DNA from: an uncultured Duncaniella sp.
GTDB lineage: Bacteria; Bacteroidota; Bacteroidia; Bacteroidales; Muribaculaceae
Assembly: GCA_910577335.1 (NCBI GenBank)
Contig: CAJTMJ010000018.1
Span: 1 to 64,000, forward strand
Direction of reading: 5' to 3'
Length of the DNA stretch: 64,000 bases
A model generated the notes under the pieces. That model was not told the DNA's origin. It ran no database searches and was given only the letters and a program-made list of their open reading frames with translations. Both the position numbers and the translations under genes were made by a program. The first letter of the stretch is position 1, and each line of letters opens with the position of its first letter. This document shows, piece by piece, positions 14,907 through 23,573 of this stretch.

Positions 14907-16472
14907 TTATTCAAATGAACCCATCTTCAGGAAGTTAACCTCTTCCTGAGTGAGGTAACGCCAGCGTCCGCGGGGGAGATTCTTCTTGGTAAGACCTGCG
15001 AAGTACACACGGTCAAGCTTGGTGACATGGTAGCCGAGGCTTTCGAAGATTCTACGCACGATGCGGTTACGTCCGGAGTGAATCTCGATACCAGCCTGAT
15101 TGCGGTCGGTCTCAGTGGCATAGCTTATAGCATCGGCATGGATAGGACCGTCCTCAAGTTCTATACCGTCGGCTATACGCTGCATATCTTCTTCGGCGAT
15201 GTCCTTGTCAGTCCATACGTGATAGATCTTTTTCTTCACGAACTTAGGATGTGTGAGCTTGGAAGCAAGGTCACCGTCGTTAGTGAGAAGAAGCACACCG
15301 GTGGTGTTGCGGTCAAGACGACCTACAGGATATATGCGTTCCTCGCAAGCGCCCTTCACGAGATCCATCACAGTAAGACGGCCGTTGGGGTCATCGCTGG
15401 TGGTCACGCAATCTTTAGGCTTGTTGAGAAGGATGTAGCACTTGCTTTCGAGTGTCACAACCTTGTCGTTGTATTCCACAACATCATTGTGTGAGATCTT
15501 GGTTCCGAGTTCGGTTACCACCTCGCCGTTAACCTTGATGAGACCCTGCTGGATGTATTCGTCAGCTTCACGGCGTGAGCAAAGACCTGCGTTAGCCATG
15601 AACTTGTTAAGACGAATCTGTTCATTCGGATCGGGTATAGGCATTTCATATTCTATGCGCTTAGGACGCGGAGTGAAGCTTCTGCCACCCTGCGGCATAC
15701 CGAACTGGTTCTGACGGGGCTGTTTCTGCTTGTTGTAACCGCCTTGGCGATTGTTGTTATATCCGCCCTGACGGTTGTTGTTATTGTTGTAACCGCCTTG
15801 GCGATTATTGTTGTAGCCGCCCTGACGGTTGTTGTTATTGTTGTAACCGCCTTGGCGATTGTTGTTGTAGCCGCCCTGACGGTTGTTATTGTTATAACCA
15901 CCTTGGCGATTGTTGTTGTAGCCGCCCTGACGGTTGTTATTGTTGTAACCACCTTGGCGGTTGTTGTTATATCCGCCTTGACGGTTGTTATTGTTATAAC
16001 CACCTTGACGATTGTTGTTGTAACCACCCTGACGGTTATAATTATTATTGTAACCGCCTTGATTGTTGTAACGGTTGTAGTTATTCTGACGGGGCTGGTA
16101 GCCGGTGTTTTCGCCTTCGGTTGAAGTTGAAGTAGCACCTTCGGCGCTTATCTGTGATTCACCTTCAAGCTGAGGATTGTTTTGACGCGGTTGATAGCCT
16201 TGATTGTTGTAACGATTGTTGTAACCACCTTGATTATTATAACGGTTGTTATATCCGCCCTGACGATTGTTGTTGTAAGGGCGCTGCTGATAGGAGCGGT
16301 TACCATAATTGTTACCGTAGGATTGATGACGTTCTTGTGAATCTACTTGTCCATGGTCACTTGAAGGGTTGTAATCAGTGCTGTTGGTGTCCAGATGATT
16401 GTCCGGTTGCTCGGCATTAATCGGTCTTGCACCAATGCGCGGTCTCTTGCCTTTCTTTTCGTTGCTGTCCAT
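14907..16472 (-). CDS. RluB/RsuA-family rRNA pseudouridine synthase with Asn/Gln/Gly repeat domain
   Basis: The C-terminal half of this 521-residue protein is a pseudouridine synthase of the RsuA/RluB/RluE type. It has an S4 RNA-binding domain at about 285-335 (IRLNKFMANAGLCSRREADE) and a catalytic domain from about 343 with GRLDRNTTGVLLLTNDG, whose Asp387 is the catalytic residue, and GRNRIVRRIFESLGYHVTKL near the end. It should modify one uridine in 23S rRNA, probably the RluB site. The first 280 residues are atypical: low complexity and rich in Asn, Gln, Gly, Tyr and Arg, including twelve RQGGY blocks at about 146-247. E. coli RluB has no such domain of this size. The start MDSNEKKGKRPRIGARPI precedes the repeats. 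The tail may bind RNA or drive condensate formation, which is inference. Confidence 0.92.
   Translation of the reverse strand: MDSNEKKGKRPRIGARPINAEQPDNHLDTNSTDYNPSSDHGQVDSQERHQSYGNNYGNRSYQQRPYNNNRQGGYNNRYNNQGGYNNRYNNQGYQPRQNNPQLEGESQISAEGATSTSTEGENTGYQPRQNNYNRYNNQGGYNNNYNRQGGYNNNRQGGYNNNNRQGGYNNNRQGGYNNNNRQGGYNNNRQGGYNNNNRQGGYNNNRQGGYNNNNNRQGGYNNNRQGGYNNNNNRQGGYNNNRQGGYNKQKQPRQNQFGMPQGGRSFTPRPKRIEYEMPIPDPNEQIRLNKFMANAGLCSRREADEYIQQGLIKVNGEVVTELGTKISHNDVVEYNDKVVTLESKCYILLNKPKDCVTTSDDPNGRLTVMDLVKGACEERIYPVGRLDRNTTGVLLLTNDGDLASKLTHPKFVKKKIYHVWTDKDIAEEDMQRIADGIELEDGPIHADAISYATETDRNQAGIEIHSGRNRIVRRIFESLGYHVTKLDRVYFAGLTKKNLPRGRWRYLTQEEVNFLKMGSFE
15732..16037 (-). repeat. In-frame tandem repeats encoding (N3-5)RQGGY
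   Basis: Twelve consecutive blocks encode RQGGY preceded by Asn runs. From the second block on, short NNNRQGGY blocks strictly alternate with longer ones (4 Asn, then 5 Asn), giving a two-block higher-order unit of 51-54 bases repeated five times. All length changes are whole codons. Nearly identical neighbouring units suggest recent expansion. Confidence 0.9.
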
Positions 16473-16698
16473 AATCGTTTGCGATTTCTTTAATTGTTAA
16501 AACTGGTTTAAGTTTGGCACTGCCTCTCGGCGAGCTTACGGTTGAAAAAAGTAAAGTTTATTTATAAAAAATTTTTATATGGTTGAATTTATATTAGAGT
16601 TTCATTTTAATACCCCATTTATGCTTGGAAACAAATGAGTTACCCTAAAGGTTGATAATGTGATTTTATAATTCTTATCCTCATGACATTTTCCACTG

Positions 16699-16706
16699 CA
16701 AAATTA
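16699..16706 (-). promoter_or_regulatory. Possible -7 element of the rluB-type gene
   Basis: The minus strand reads TAATTTTG. If used, the rluB-type gene would have a leader of about 220 bases. No -33 element at the expected spacing is visible. Confidence 0.35.
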
Positions 16707-16800
16707 AAGAATATTTTCCGTAATACCTAAAACGGCAAGTGAAAATAATTGTTAAAAAGCGAAGAGTTTTGGCAAAAACGTATATTTGGATTTTTATTCG

Positions 16801-16808
16801 TAACTTTG
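16801..16808 (+). promoter_or_regulatory. -7 promoter element of the symporter gene
   Basis: TAACTTTG matches TAnnTTTG; a second match, TATATTTG, lies at 16781-16788. The leader would be about 130 bases and includes the inverted repeat at 16826-16877 and the tandem repeat at 16891-16927. The rest of the 16473-16942 gap is AT-rich with no reading frame I trust. Confidence 0.45.
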
Positions 16809-16825
16809 TAGCTCGATTTTTAATA

Positions 16826-16877
16826 AACTGATATGAAATGTTAAGCTATAATTGAAAATGTAAATTTCAAATCAGTT
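16826..16877. repeat. Inverted repeat in the symporter leader (GAACTGATTTAAA family)
   Basis: AACTGATATGAAAT (16826-16839) and ATTTCAAATCAGTT (16864-16877) are 14-bp inverted copies with one mismatch, around a 24-base AT-rich loop. The outer AACTGAT/ATCAGTT matches the elements around der. Confidence 0.65.
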
Positions 16878-16890
16878 CAATTTAACAATT

Positions 16891-16927
16891 TATAATTAAA
16901 AACTCTCTCTATAATTAAAACTCTCTC
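16891..16927 (+). repeat. 19/18-bp tandem repeat before the symporter start
   Basis: TATAATTAAAAACTCTCTC is followed at once by TATAATTAAAACTCTCTC, differing by one A. The pair ends 15 bases before the start codon, so copy or A-tract length could affect translation initiation. Confidence 0.75.
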
Positions 16928-16942
16928 TTTATATAAATCGGT

Positions 16943-18292
16943 ATGACAGAAAAACGAGCACAATTTGCCACACGTCTTGGTGTGATTGCCACAACAGTGG
17001 GTTCAGCTGTTGGGTTAGGAAATATATGGAGATTCCCTTATGAAGCCGGTGTGCATGGCGGAGGTGCGTTCCTGCTTATTGACCTGTTTTTCATATTTGT
17101 GATAGGTGTGCCAGTTATCTGCGCAGAGTTTATAATAGGTCGCCATACCGGTTCGAATGTCCGTGGAGCATTCAAGGCTCTTGCGCCCGGCAAGGCATGG
17201 GGTGTGATGGGGTATATCGGTATTATCGCTTCGTTGCTCATATTGAGTTTCTATTCGGTAGTGGCTGGCTGGACTATGGAATATATTTTTCAGTCGCTCA
17301 GGGATTTTTCAGGTGTACATTCGGCTGACGGCTTGCATGATCAGTTTGACACATTTGCGCAGTCGAATCTCCGCCCTGTAATGTGGACAGTGGTATTTTT
17401 GATATGCAACTATCTGATACTTGCCCGTGGGGTGAGGAAAGGTATCGAGAAGATGTCGAATATACTCATGCCGATGTTGTTTGTCATCCTTATAATATTT
17501 GCCATTAATTCACTGATGATGCCTGAGGTCGCCAAGGGTCTCGAATTCCTTTTCAAACCTGATTTTTCGAAGATAACACCGTCGGTGCTTCTCGGAGGAA
17601 TGGGGCAGGCATTCTTCTCGTTGAGCCTCGGATTGGGATGCCTCATAACATATTCAAGCTATTTCAAGAAAGATACGCCGTTGGTCAGGACTGCGTTTAC
17701 CACAGCAGGACTCGACACATTAGTGTCGGTTCTCGCAGGTGTGATAATTTTTCCGGCAGTCTTTACGTTCGGACAGGAACCTGCCGCCGGACCAAAATTA
17801 GTGTTTGAGGTGCTTCCGTCAATATTTATAAATCTTCCCGGAGGGATGATATGGTCAACACTGTTTTTCATACTGCTGTTTCTCGCATCATTGACTTCCA
17901 CAATATCAATGAGTGAGATCTCCATCGCATATTTTGTGGAAGAATTCAAGATGGAGCGTAAAAAGGCAACACGTCTTAACATAGTCATAGCGATAGTGTT
18001 TGGCACACTGTGTGCATTATCGTTCGGTTGCATGAGCGATTTTACCATATTTGGCTTCACGCTGTTTAATCTGTTTGACTATCTGTCATCCAATATATTG
18101 CTCCCCGTCGGCGGTATGATAACATCAATCTTCGTAGGGTGGGTGCTCGACAGGTCTGTGGTGCGTCAGGAATTGAACCTTTCGGCAAAACCTGTCAGCC
18201 GGTTTGCATTTGCCGCCATAGTGTTCTGTCTGCGGTTCGTAGCCCCGGTATGTATAGGTCTGGTGTTTATTTTCGGACTTGGAATATTTTAA
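16943..18292 (+). CDS. Neurotransmitter:sodium symporter (NSS/SNF) family transporter
   Basis: This 449-residue inner-membrane protein belongs to the NSS family of LeuT-type transporters, which couple sodium entry to uptake of amino acids or related amines. The hallmark first helix GVIATTVGSAVGLGNIWRFP with the unwound substrate-binding region is present, followed by GGGAFLLIDLFFIFVIGVPV and EFIIGR. I count about 11 hydrophobic segments, fewer than LeuT's 12, as in many bacterial NSS proteins. ASLTSTISMSEI is the conserved helix 8 region that contributes to the sodium site. The start gives a short cytosolic N-terminus (MTEKRAQFATRLG). It is monocistronic with a repeat-rich leader. The substrate is not predictable by eye. 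Confidence 0.95.
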   Translation: MTEKRAQFATRLGVIATTVGSAVGLGNIWRFPYEAGVHGGGAFLLIDLFFIFVIGVPVICAEFIIGRHTGSNVRGAFKALAPGKAWGVMGYIGIIASLLILSFYSVVAGWTMEYIFQSLRDFSGVHSADGLHDQFDTFAQSNLRPVMWTVVFLICNYLILARGVRKGIEKMSNILMPMLFVILIIFAINSLMMPEVAKGLEFLFKPDFSKITPSVLLGGMGQAFFSLSLGLGCLITYSSYFKKDTPLVRTAFTTAGLDTLVSVLAGVIIFPAVFTFGQEPAAGPKLVFEVLPSIFINLPGGMIWSTLFFILLFLASLTSTISMSEISIAYFVEEFKMERKKATRLNIVIAIVFGTLCALSFGCMSDFTIFGFTLFNLFDYLSSNILLPVGGMITSIFVGWVLDRSVVRQELNLSAKPVSRFAFAAIVFCLRFVAPVCIGLVFIFGLGIF

Positions 18293-18299
18293 CAGCTTC

Positions 18300-18351
18300 T
18301 TAACTCATGTAGACTTGAAATCTAAAAAAAATAAAAGTTTACATGGGTTAA
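18300..18351. terminator. Long inverted repeat after the symporter, probable terminator
   Basis: TTAACTCATGTAGACTT (18300-18316) pairs with AAGTTTACATGGGTTAA (18335-18351) over 17 bases with two G-U pairs. A weak T-rich stretch follows (TTTGTTATA), which also contains the glgB -33 element. Confidence 0.5.
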
Positions 18352-18382
18352 TTTGTTATATGGAAATTTATTAGTAAGTTTG
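18352..18382 (+). promoter_or_regulatory. glgB promoter (-33/-7)
   Basis: TTTG at 18352-18355 and TAAGTTTG at 18375-18382 are separated by 19 bases, a full match to the Bacteroides consensus. The leader would be about 70 bases. Confidence 0.65.
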
Positions 18383-18456
18383 TAGAAGCTATTGCTACTA
18401 CAGTCTGAAGTTAACCATATAGAAATTGGACCATAGAAAAATATAATCATCATTAT

Positions 18457-20502
18457 ATGAAAAAAAAGACTCTCAACATCATTAAGAATGACCCGTGGCT
18501 TGAACCTTATAGCGATGCTATAACCGGACGCCATAACGATGCTGTAAATAAGGAGCGTGAGCTTTGCGGCACAGACGGCAATCTTGACACATTTGCTAAC
18601 GCTCACAATTATTTTGGCTTGCATCGCACGTCTGACGGGTGGGTTTTCAGAGAATGGGCACCCAACGCTACCGGTATAACCCTCATCGGTGATTTTTCCA
18701 AATGGAAGCAGATGAAGAAATATGCCCTTAAACCCAAGGCAAACGGAGTATGGGAGCTTAAAGTGAAGGGTGATGCCATAAAGCACGGCGATCTCTATAA
18801 GATGATTGTCACTTGGAACGGTGGCAGCGGTGAGCGTATTCCGGCTTACGCCACTCGTGTGGTGCAGGATGAAAACACTCATGTGTTTTCCGCTCAGGTA
18901 TGGTCGCCCGAACCATACAAATGGAAGGTGAAGAAATTCCGTCCGGACACTCGTCCTCTTCTTATATATGAATGTCATATAGGTATGGCTCAGGAGAAGG
19001 AGGGCATAGGAACATATACTGAATTCCGTGACCTCGTGCTTCCCCGCATAGCTAAGGATGGCTACAATGCCATACAGATTATGGCTATTCAGGAACATCC
19101 TTATTATGGTTCGTTCGGATACCATGTGTCAAGTTTCTATGCGCCGTCAAGCCGTTTCGGCACTCCCGAGGAGTTAAAATCGCTTATCGACCGTGCGCAT
19201 GAGCTTGGTATAGCTGTAATCATGGATATAGTTCACTCACATGCTGTGAAGAATGAAGTGGAAGGACTCGGACGCCTTGACGGTAGCTATAACCAGTATT
19301 TCTACGGTGACGGCAGACGCGAGCATCCGGCGTGGGATTCGCTTTGCTTCGATTATGGAAAGAACGATGTGCTTAACTTCCTGCTTTCCAACTGTAAGTA
19401 TTGGATTCAGGAATTCCGCTTCGACGGCTTCCGTTTCGACGGTGTGACTTCGATGCTCTATTATAATCATGGATTAGGACAGGCGTTCGGAAGCTATGAT
19501 GATTATTACGATGGTAATGAAGATACAAATGCCATAACATATCTTACTCTTGCTAATAAGTTGATTCATGAGATCAATCCATACGCCATAACCATTGCAG
19601 AGGAGATGAGCGGTATGCCGGGTCTCGCTGTGCCTGTTAAGGATGGCGGTATCGGTTTTGATTACCGTATGGCTATGGGTATACCTGACTATTGGATCAA
19701 ACTTCTTAAGGAGAAGAAGGATGAGGACTGGCATCCTACATCTGTGTTCTGGGAATTGACTAATCGTCGAGCCGATGAAAAGACTATCTCGTATGTCGAA
19801 AGCCATGATCAGGCTTTGGTGGGTGACAAGACTGTGATATTCCGTCTTATCGACAAGGAGATGTACTGGCACATGATGAAAGATGACGACAATATGGTGG
19901 TGGCACGAGGTATTGCTCTTCATAAGATGATACGTCTTGTGACTGCTTCGACCATAAACGGCGGTTATCTTAACTTTATGGGTAATGAGTTCGGCCATCC
20001 CGAATGGATTGACTTCCCCCGTGAAGGTAACGGCTGGAGCTATAAATATGCCCGCCGTCAGTGGGATCTTGTTGACCGTAAGGAGTTGAAGTATATCTAC
20101 CTCAATGATTTCGACAATGCGATGATCCACACTATCTCCGGTGTGTATAATTTCCAAGCTCTTCCCGTAGTGAAACTTTGGGAGAAGGATGACGACCAAG
20201 TGCTTGCATATATGCGTGGCGACCTTGTGTTCGTGTTTAACTTCAATCCGTCGAAGGCGTTTACCGGATATGGTATTCTTGCTCCCGCCGGCGAATATGA
20301 CGTCGTTCTTTCTACTGATAACCCCGCTTTTGGCGGTTATGGCAATATTGATGAGTCGATTTCCCACCTGACCCAAAACGATCCGTTGTTTGCTCCGTCA
20401 GGACGTGAGTGGCTACGTCTATATCTCCCTCCGCGCTCAGCACAGGTGCTCCGCCTCCGCCGCACAGCTCCGGAAAAGAAAGCCGACAAGAAGAAAAAAT
20501 AA
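18457..20502 (+). CDS. glgB: 1,4-alpha-glucan branching enzyme
   Basis: This 681-residue cytosolic enzyme introduces alpha-1,6 branches into glycogen. It has an N-terminal CBM48-type domain (about 50-145, GWVFREWAPNATGITLIGDF), a GH13 catalytic barrel, and a C-terminal beta domain. The catalytic blocks are FRFDGFRFDGVTSM (nucleophile Asp), ITIAEEMSGMPG (acid/base Glu) and YVESHDQALVGD (transition-state Asp). The overall sequence, with NYFGLHRTSDGW and the length, is of the eukaryote-like GH13_8 subfamily common in Bacteroidota, rather than the E. coli GH13_9 type. The last ten residues are Lys-rich. No other glycogen genes are adjacent. Two long minus-strand open frames inside it are shadows. 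Confidence 0.96.
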   Translation: MKKKTLNIIKNDPWLEPYSDAITGRHNDAVNKERELCGTDGNLDTFANAHNYFGLHRTSDGWVFREWAPNATGITLIGDFSKWKQMKKYALKPKANGVWELKVKGDAIKHGDLYKMIVTWNGGSGERIPAYATRVVQDENTHVFSAQVWSPEPYKWKVKKFRPDTRPLLIYECHIGMAQEKEGIGTYTEFRDLVLPRIAKDGYNAIQIMAIQEHPYYGSFGYHVSSFYAPSSRFGTPEELKSLIDRAHELGIAVIMDIVHSHAVKNEVEGLGRLDGSYNQYFYGDGRREHPAWDSLCFDYGKNDVLNFLLSNCKYWIQEFRFDGFRFDGVTSMLYYNHGLGQAFGSYDDYYDGNEDTNAITYLTLANKLIHEINPYAITIAEEMSGMPGLAVPVKDGGIGFDYRMAMGIPDYWIKLLKEKKDEDWHPTSVFWELTNRRADEKTISYVESHDQALVGDKTVIFRLIDKEMYWHMMKDDDNMVVARGIALHKMIRLVTASTINGGYLNFMGNEFGHPEWIDFPREGNGWSYKYARRQWDLVDRKELKYIYLNDFDNAMIHTISGVYNFQALPVVKLWEKDDDQVLAYMRGDLVFVFNFNPSKAFTGYGILAPAGEYDVVLSTDNPAFGGYGNIDESISHLTQNDPLFAPSGREWLRLYLPPRSAQVLRLRRTAPEKKADKKKK

Positions 20503-20527
20503 GAGATCGTAATAAAACTACATAGAT

Positions 20528-20570
20528 GAATAGCTGCTGAACCATTTTTAGTTTCAGCAGCTTATTCATT
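20528..20570 (+). terminator. glgB terminator
   Basis: GAATAGCTGCTGAA and TTCAGCAGCTTATTC pair with a single-base bulge around an ACCATTTTTAG-type loop, about 25 bases after the glgB stop, followed by ATTTATTG. Confidence 0.65.
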
Positions 20571-20608
20571 TATTGACGCTATCACATTATTTCGAGGTAA
20601 TTTTTATG

Positions 20609-20616
20609 TACCTTTG
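20609..20616 (+). promoter_or_regulatory. -7 promoter element of menB-menC-menE
   Basis: TACCTTTG matches TAnnTTTG and lies 27 bases before the menB start, implying a leader of about 20 bases. Confidence 0.5.
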
Positions 20617-20642
20617 CAGTGAAATCTTAAAATCAATATTTC

Positions 20643-21464
20643 ATGGCACGTATTTGGAATACTATAAAGGAGTATGAGGATATCCTCTTTGAGCAATATG
20701 GCAAGATAGCCAAAATAACTATAAACCGTCCGCAAGTTTACAATGCATTCCGTCCGCAGACCAACAAGGAGATGCTTGACGCTATGGCTTACTGCCGTGA
20801 AGCGAATGACATAGGTGTCATCATCCTTACCGGCGCCGGTGACAAGGCATTCTGTTCGGGTGGCGACCAAAAAGTTAAAGGGATAGGCGGGTATATAGAT
20901 GAGAACGGAGTGCCTCGTCTGAATGTGCTTGACTTACATAAGGCTATAAGATCGATTCCGAAGCCTGTTATCGCAATGGTCAATGGATATGCCATAGGTG
21001 GTGGACATGTGCTTCATGTGGTATGCGACCTCACTATCGCTTCGGAAAATGCACGCTTTGGTCAGACCGGACCTAAGGTGGGAAGTTTTGATGCCGGATT
21101 CGGGTCAAGCTATCTTGCCCGTTGCGTGGGTCAGAAGAAAGCGAGGGAGATATGGTTCCTTTGCCGCCAGTATACAGCCCATGAAGCGGAAGCGATGGGA
21201 ATGGTGAATAAGGTAGTGCCGTTTGACCGTCTTGAGGATGAGACAGTGGACTGGTGCGAGACTATTTTAAGCCGTAGCCCTATGGCAATACGTATGATCA
21301 AACGTGCGCTAAATGCCGAGCTTGACGGTCAGAGGGGTATGATGGAATTTGCAGGGGATGCCACATTGATGTATTATCTTATGGCAGAAGCTCAGGAAGG
21401 TAAGAATGCTTTCCTTGAAAAGCGTGACCCTGATTTTGACCAGTTCCCCAAATTCCCGGGATAA
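20643..21464 (+). CDS. menB: 1,4-dihydroxy-2-naphthoyl-CoA synthase
   Basis: MenB closes the second ring of menaquinone by converting O-succinylbenzoyl-CoA to 1,4-dihydroxy-2-naphthoyl-CoA. The 273-residue protein is a crotonase-fold enzyme of normal MenB length. It shows the oxyanion-hole and MenB-specific segments [58 protein letters not shown] and the C-terminal [17 protein letters not shown], with the catalytic Tyr/Asp region conserved. It is the first gene of a menB-menC-menE operon, so the cell makes menaquinone for anaerobic respiration by the classical pathway. menF, menD and menH are not in the window. Confidence 0.97.
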   Translation: MARIWNTIKEYEDILFEQYGKIAKITINRPQVYNAFRPQTNKEMLDAMAYCREANDIGVIILTGAGDKAFCSGGDQKVKGIGGYIDENGVPRLNVLDLHKAIRSIPKPVIAMVNGYAIGGGHVLHVVCDLTIASENARFGQTGPKVGSFDAGFGSSYLARCVGQKKAREIWFLCRQYTAHEAEAMGMVNKVVPFDRLEDETVDWCETILSRSPMAIRMIKRALNAELDGQRGMMEFAGDATLMYYLMAEAQEGKNAFLEKRDPDFDQFPKFPG

Positions 21465-21516
21465 AGTGGCGATTGATATTTGACTTTAGGATTGACTGCC
21501 GAGAGGGGGATATCAG

Positions 21517-22566
21517 ATGTTTGCGTCATACTGTAAATACCAATTGGATTTTCGCTTTACTGCCATCACTTCTCGTGACAGAATGCGTAAAAAAGACACC
21601 TATTTCATAAAAATATGGGATAGCGAGCCGTCATGTTTCGGAATAGGCGAGGCTGCCATGTTCAAAGGGCTTAGCTGCGATGACATACCCGGCTATGAGG
21701 ATAAACTCAGGGAGGTGTGTGCAGAGATAGACCGGTACGCCTCACATCCTGAGCTGTTGAATGAGTATTCGTCTATAAAAATGGGCGTTGAAACGGCTGT
21801 CAATGATTTGAAAAACGGCTGTCGCCGTCTTATCTTCCCTTCGGAATGGTCGGAAGGGAAAAGCTCCATCATTATAAACGGTCTTGTTTGGATGGGCGAT
21901 AAGGAGCTGATGGCAGAAAGAATCAATGATAAAGTAAAAGCCGGTTTCCATTGCATAAAATTAAAGATTGGAGGGATAAATTTTAATGACGAGCTGGATT
22001 TGCTACGGCTCGTCAGTGAGATTTGTCCCGATGTGGAGTTGCGCCTTGATGCAAATGGCGCATTTACTCCGGAAAATGCTATGGAAAGGCTCTCTGCGCT
22101 GTCAGCCTTCGACATTCATTCCATAGAACAACCTGTGAGACAGGGGCAGTGGAAAGTGATGGGGGAATTGTGCCGAAAATCTCCGATACCTATTGCGCTT
22201 GACGAGGAGTTGATTGGGTTAAATTCCGGCAAGTTGAAACGAGAGATGCTTGATGCAATCCGTCCGCAATACATTATTCTGAAACCTACTCTGTGTGGCG
22301 GTTTCCATGGCTCTGACGAATGGATTGCATTAGCCGAAGAGAGAAATATAGGGTGGTGGGCAACTTCTGCTTTAGAGTCAAACATTGGTTTGAACGCCAT
22401 AGCCCAATGGGTGTCAACCAAACATCCTACGCTCCCTCAGGGACTTGGCACGGGACAGTTGTATTTCAACAATATCATCTCACCGCTTAACCTCAGAGGT
22501 GAGAACCTTTGGTATGACAGAAATGCCGAATGGAAAATACCCGATTTGGAATGGATAGAGTGCTGA
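21517..22566 (+). CDS. menC: o-Succinylbenzoate synthase
   Basis: MenC dehydrates SHCHC to o-succinylbenzoate, the step before MenE. The 349-residue protein belongs to the enolase superfamily (muconate-lactonizing subgroup). Visible signatures are the catalytic Lys pair in CIKLKIGG, the metal ligands in LRLDANGAF, SIEQP and LDEELIG, and the second Lys in YIILKPTLCGG. The C-terminal WWATSALESNIGLNAIAQW is typical of MenC. Its start lies 52 bases after menB and its end overlaps menE, so the three genes form one transcript. The N-terminal capping domain (about 1-120) is divergent, as usual for MenC. Confidence 0.93.
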   Translation: MFASYCKYQLDFRFTAITSRDRMRKKDTYFIKIWDSEPSCFGIGEAAMFKGLSCDDIPGYEDKLREVCAEIDRYASHPELLNEYSSIKMGVETAVNDLKNGCRRLIFPSEWSEGKSSIIINGLVWMGDKELMAERINDKVKAGFHCIKLKIGGINFNDELDLLRLVSEICPDVELRLDANGAFTPENAMERLSALSAFDIHSIEQPVRQGQWKVMGELCRKSPIPIALDEELIGLNSGKLKREMLDAIRPQYIILKPTLCGGFHGSDEWIALAEERNIGWWATSALESNIGLNAIAQWVSTKHPTLPQGLGTGQLYFNNIISPLNLRGENLWYDRNAEWKIPDLEWIEC

Positions 22567-23522
22567 CACGGGATGCGGAAAAATTTTTGAGGGAATGGGA
22601 GTCGCCGCTTCCATACGTGTTTGCGCACACCTCAGGCTCGACCGGTACCCCGAAAGAGATAAAACTTCTGAAATCGGATATGGTGGCATCTGCCAATGCA
22701 ACGGTTAAATTTTTTGGAATAACCGAAAAATCCACACTCTATTTGCCGCTGTCACCATCTTATATTGCCGGAAAAATGCATATAGTGCGTGCGCTTGTGG
22801 CAGGGAGTGCGTTGAGGGTGGTGACACCTTCTAACAAGCCATTGGACGACGAGATTTCCGCTCCTATAGACCTTCTTCCGATAGTTCCGTCACAGATCCC
22901 CGGATTGCTTGGGGCGGACTCTCTTCGTTTTGTGAAAAATGTCATTGTCGGCGGTGCTCCAGTGACACCGGAGGCTGAGATGTCGATGATTGACGCCGGG
23001 GTTAACGCATACGCCACGTATGGGATGACTGAAACATGCAGCCATGTGGCATTGCGGAAATTTGGTTGTCAGACATTCAAGGGATTGCCGGGATTCACAT
23101 TCGATGTGGATTCACGGGGTTGTCTTGTGATTTCCACTGAAACCATGTCGTTTGGCTCGATTATCACCAATGACATAGTGGGGCTGCATGGCTCCGACGC
23201 ATTTGTGTGGAAGGGTAGGTTTGACAATGTTATAAATTCCGGCGGCATAAAAATATTTCCTGAGGAGATAGAGAAAGTGATAGCTCCGTTTATACCATCC
23301 GGCTCTCTTTTCTATGTCACCTCACGTAGGAGTGAACGGTGGGGAGAGGAAGCTGTGGTGGTTACAGATTGCCCTGAATTTAAAGATACCGAAGCCTCGC
23401 ATCGGCTACTCTCTTCGTTAAAGGAGTTGCTTCCCTTTCATCATGTCCCTAAAGCGGTAATATATATTTCTGAAATATCTCTCACGGCATCAAAAAAAAT
23501 AATAAGGAGGAAATTTCTATAA
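22551..23522 (+). CDS. menE: o-Succinylbenzoate-CoA ligase
   Basis: MenE activates o-succinylbenzoate to its CoA thioester, the substrate of MenB. This acyl-adenylate-forming enzyme shows the P-loop-like FAHTSGSTGTPKEIKLLKSD, the A5-type TYGMTETCSHVAL and the C-terminal GRFDNVINSGGIKIFPEEIE hinge, and ends with the catalytic Lys region SLTASKKIIRRKFL. At about 320 residues it is shorter than typical MenE (about 450) because the N-terminal region before the P-loop is very short, a compact form that fits Bacteroidales MenE proteins. I chose the ATG at 22551 (MDRVLTRDAEKFL), which overlaps menC by 16 bases; the ATG at 22530 is an alternative. Confidence 0.9.
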   Translation: MDRVLTRDAEKFLREWESPLPYVFAHTSGSTGTPKEIKLLKSDMVASANATVKFFGITEKSTLYLPLSPSYIAGKMHIVRALVAGSALRVVTPSNKPLDDEISAPIDLLPIVPSQIPGLLGADSLRFVKNVIVGGAPVTPEAEMSMIDAGVNAYATYGMTETCSHVALRKFGCQTFKGLPGFTFDVDSRGCLVISTETMSFGSIITNDIVGLHGSDAFVWKGRFDNVINSGGIKIFPEEIEKVIAPFIPSGSLFYVTSRRSERWGEEAVVVTDCPEFKDTEASHRLLSSLKELLPFHHVPKAVIYISEISLTASKKIIRRKFL

Positions 23523-23528
23523 CACAAG

Positions 23529-23560
23529 TTGCACATTGTCGTTATTTAATGCTAACTTTG
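23529..23560 (+). promoter_or_regulatory. Promoter of the 23614 operon (-33/-7)
   Basis: TTG at 23529-23531 and TAACTTTG at 23553-23560 are separated by 21 bases. The short leader then contains GAACTGATTTAAAATTC. Confidence 0.6.
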
Positions 23561-23573
23561 CCATTCATCTATT

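Noticed and set aside
15732..16037. Regularly spaced repeats that could suggest a CRISPR array
   Set aside because: The units are 24-30 bases, contiguous without unique spacers, and encode an in-frame RQGGY repeat.
15744..16124. A plus-strand open frame of 126 codons giving a very hydrophobic Val/Ile/Thr/Ala protein
   Set aside because: It is the exact antisense of the Asn/Gly repeat region of the rluB-type gene; its periodic sequence follows from the repeat and is not a membrane protein gene.
18322..19125. 267-codon minus-strand frame with a hydrophobic start
   Set aside because: It lies antisense to the well-supported glgB gene and matches no family.
19474..20376. 300-codon minus-strand frame
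   Set aside because: It lies wholly inside glgB on the opposite strand; codon use and sequence are those of a shadow frame.
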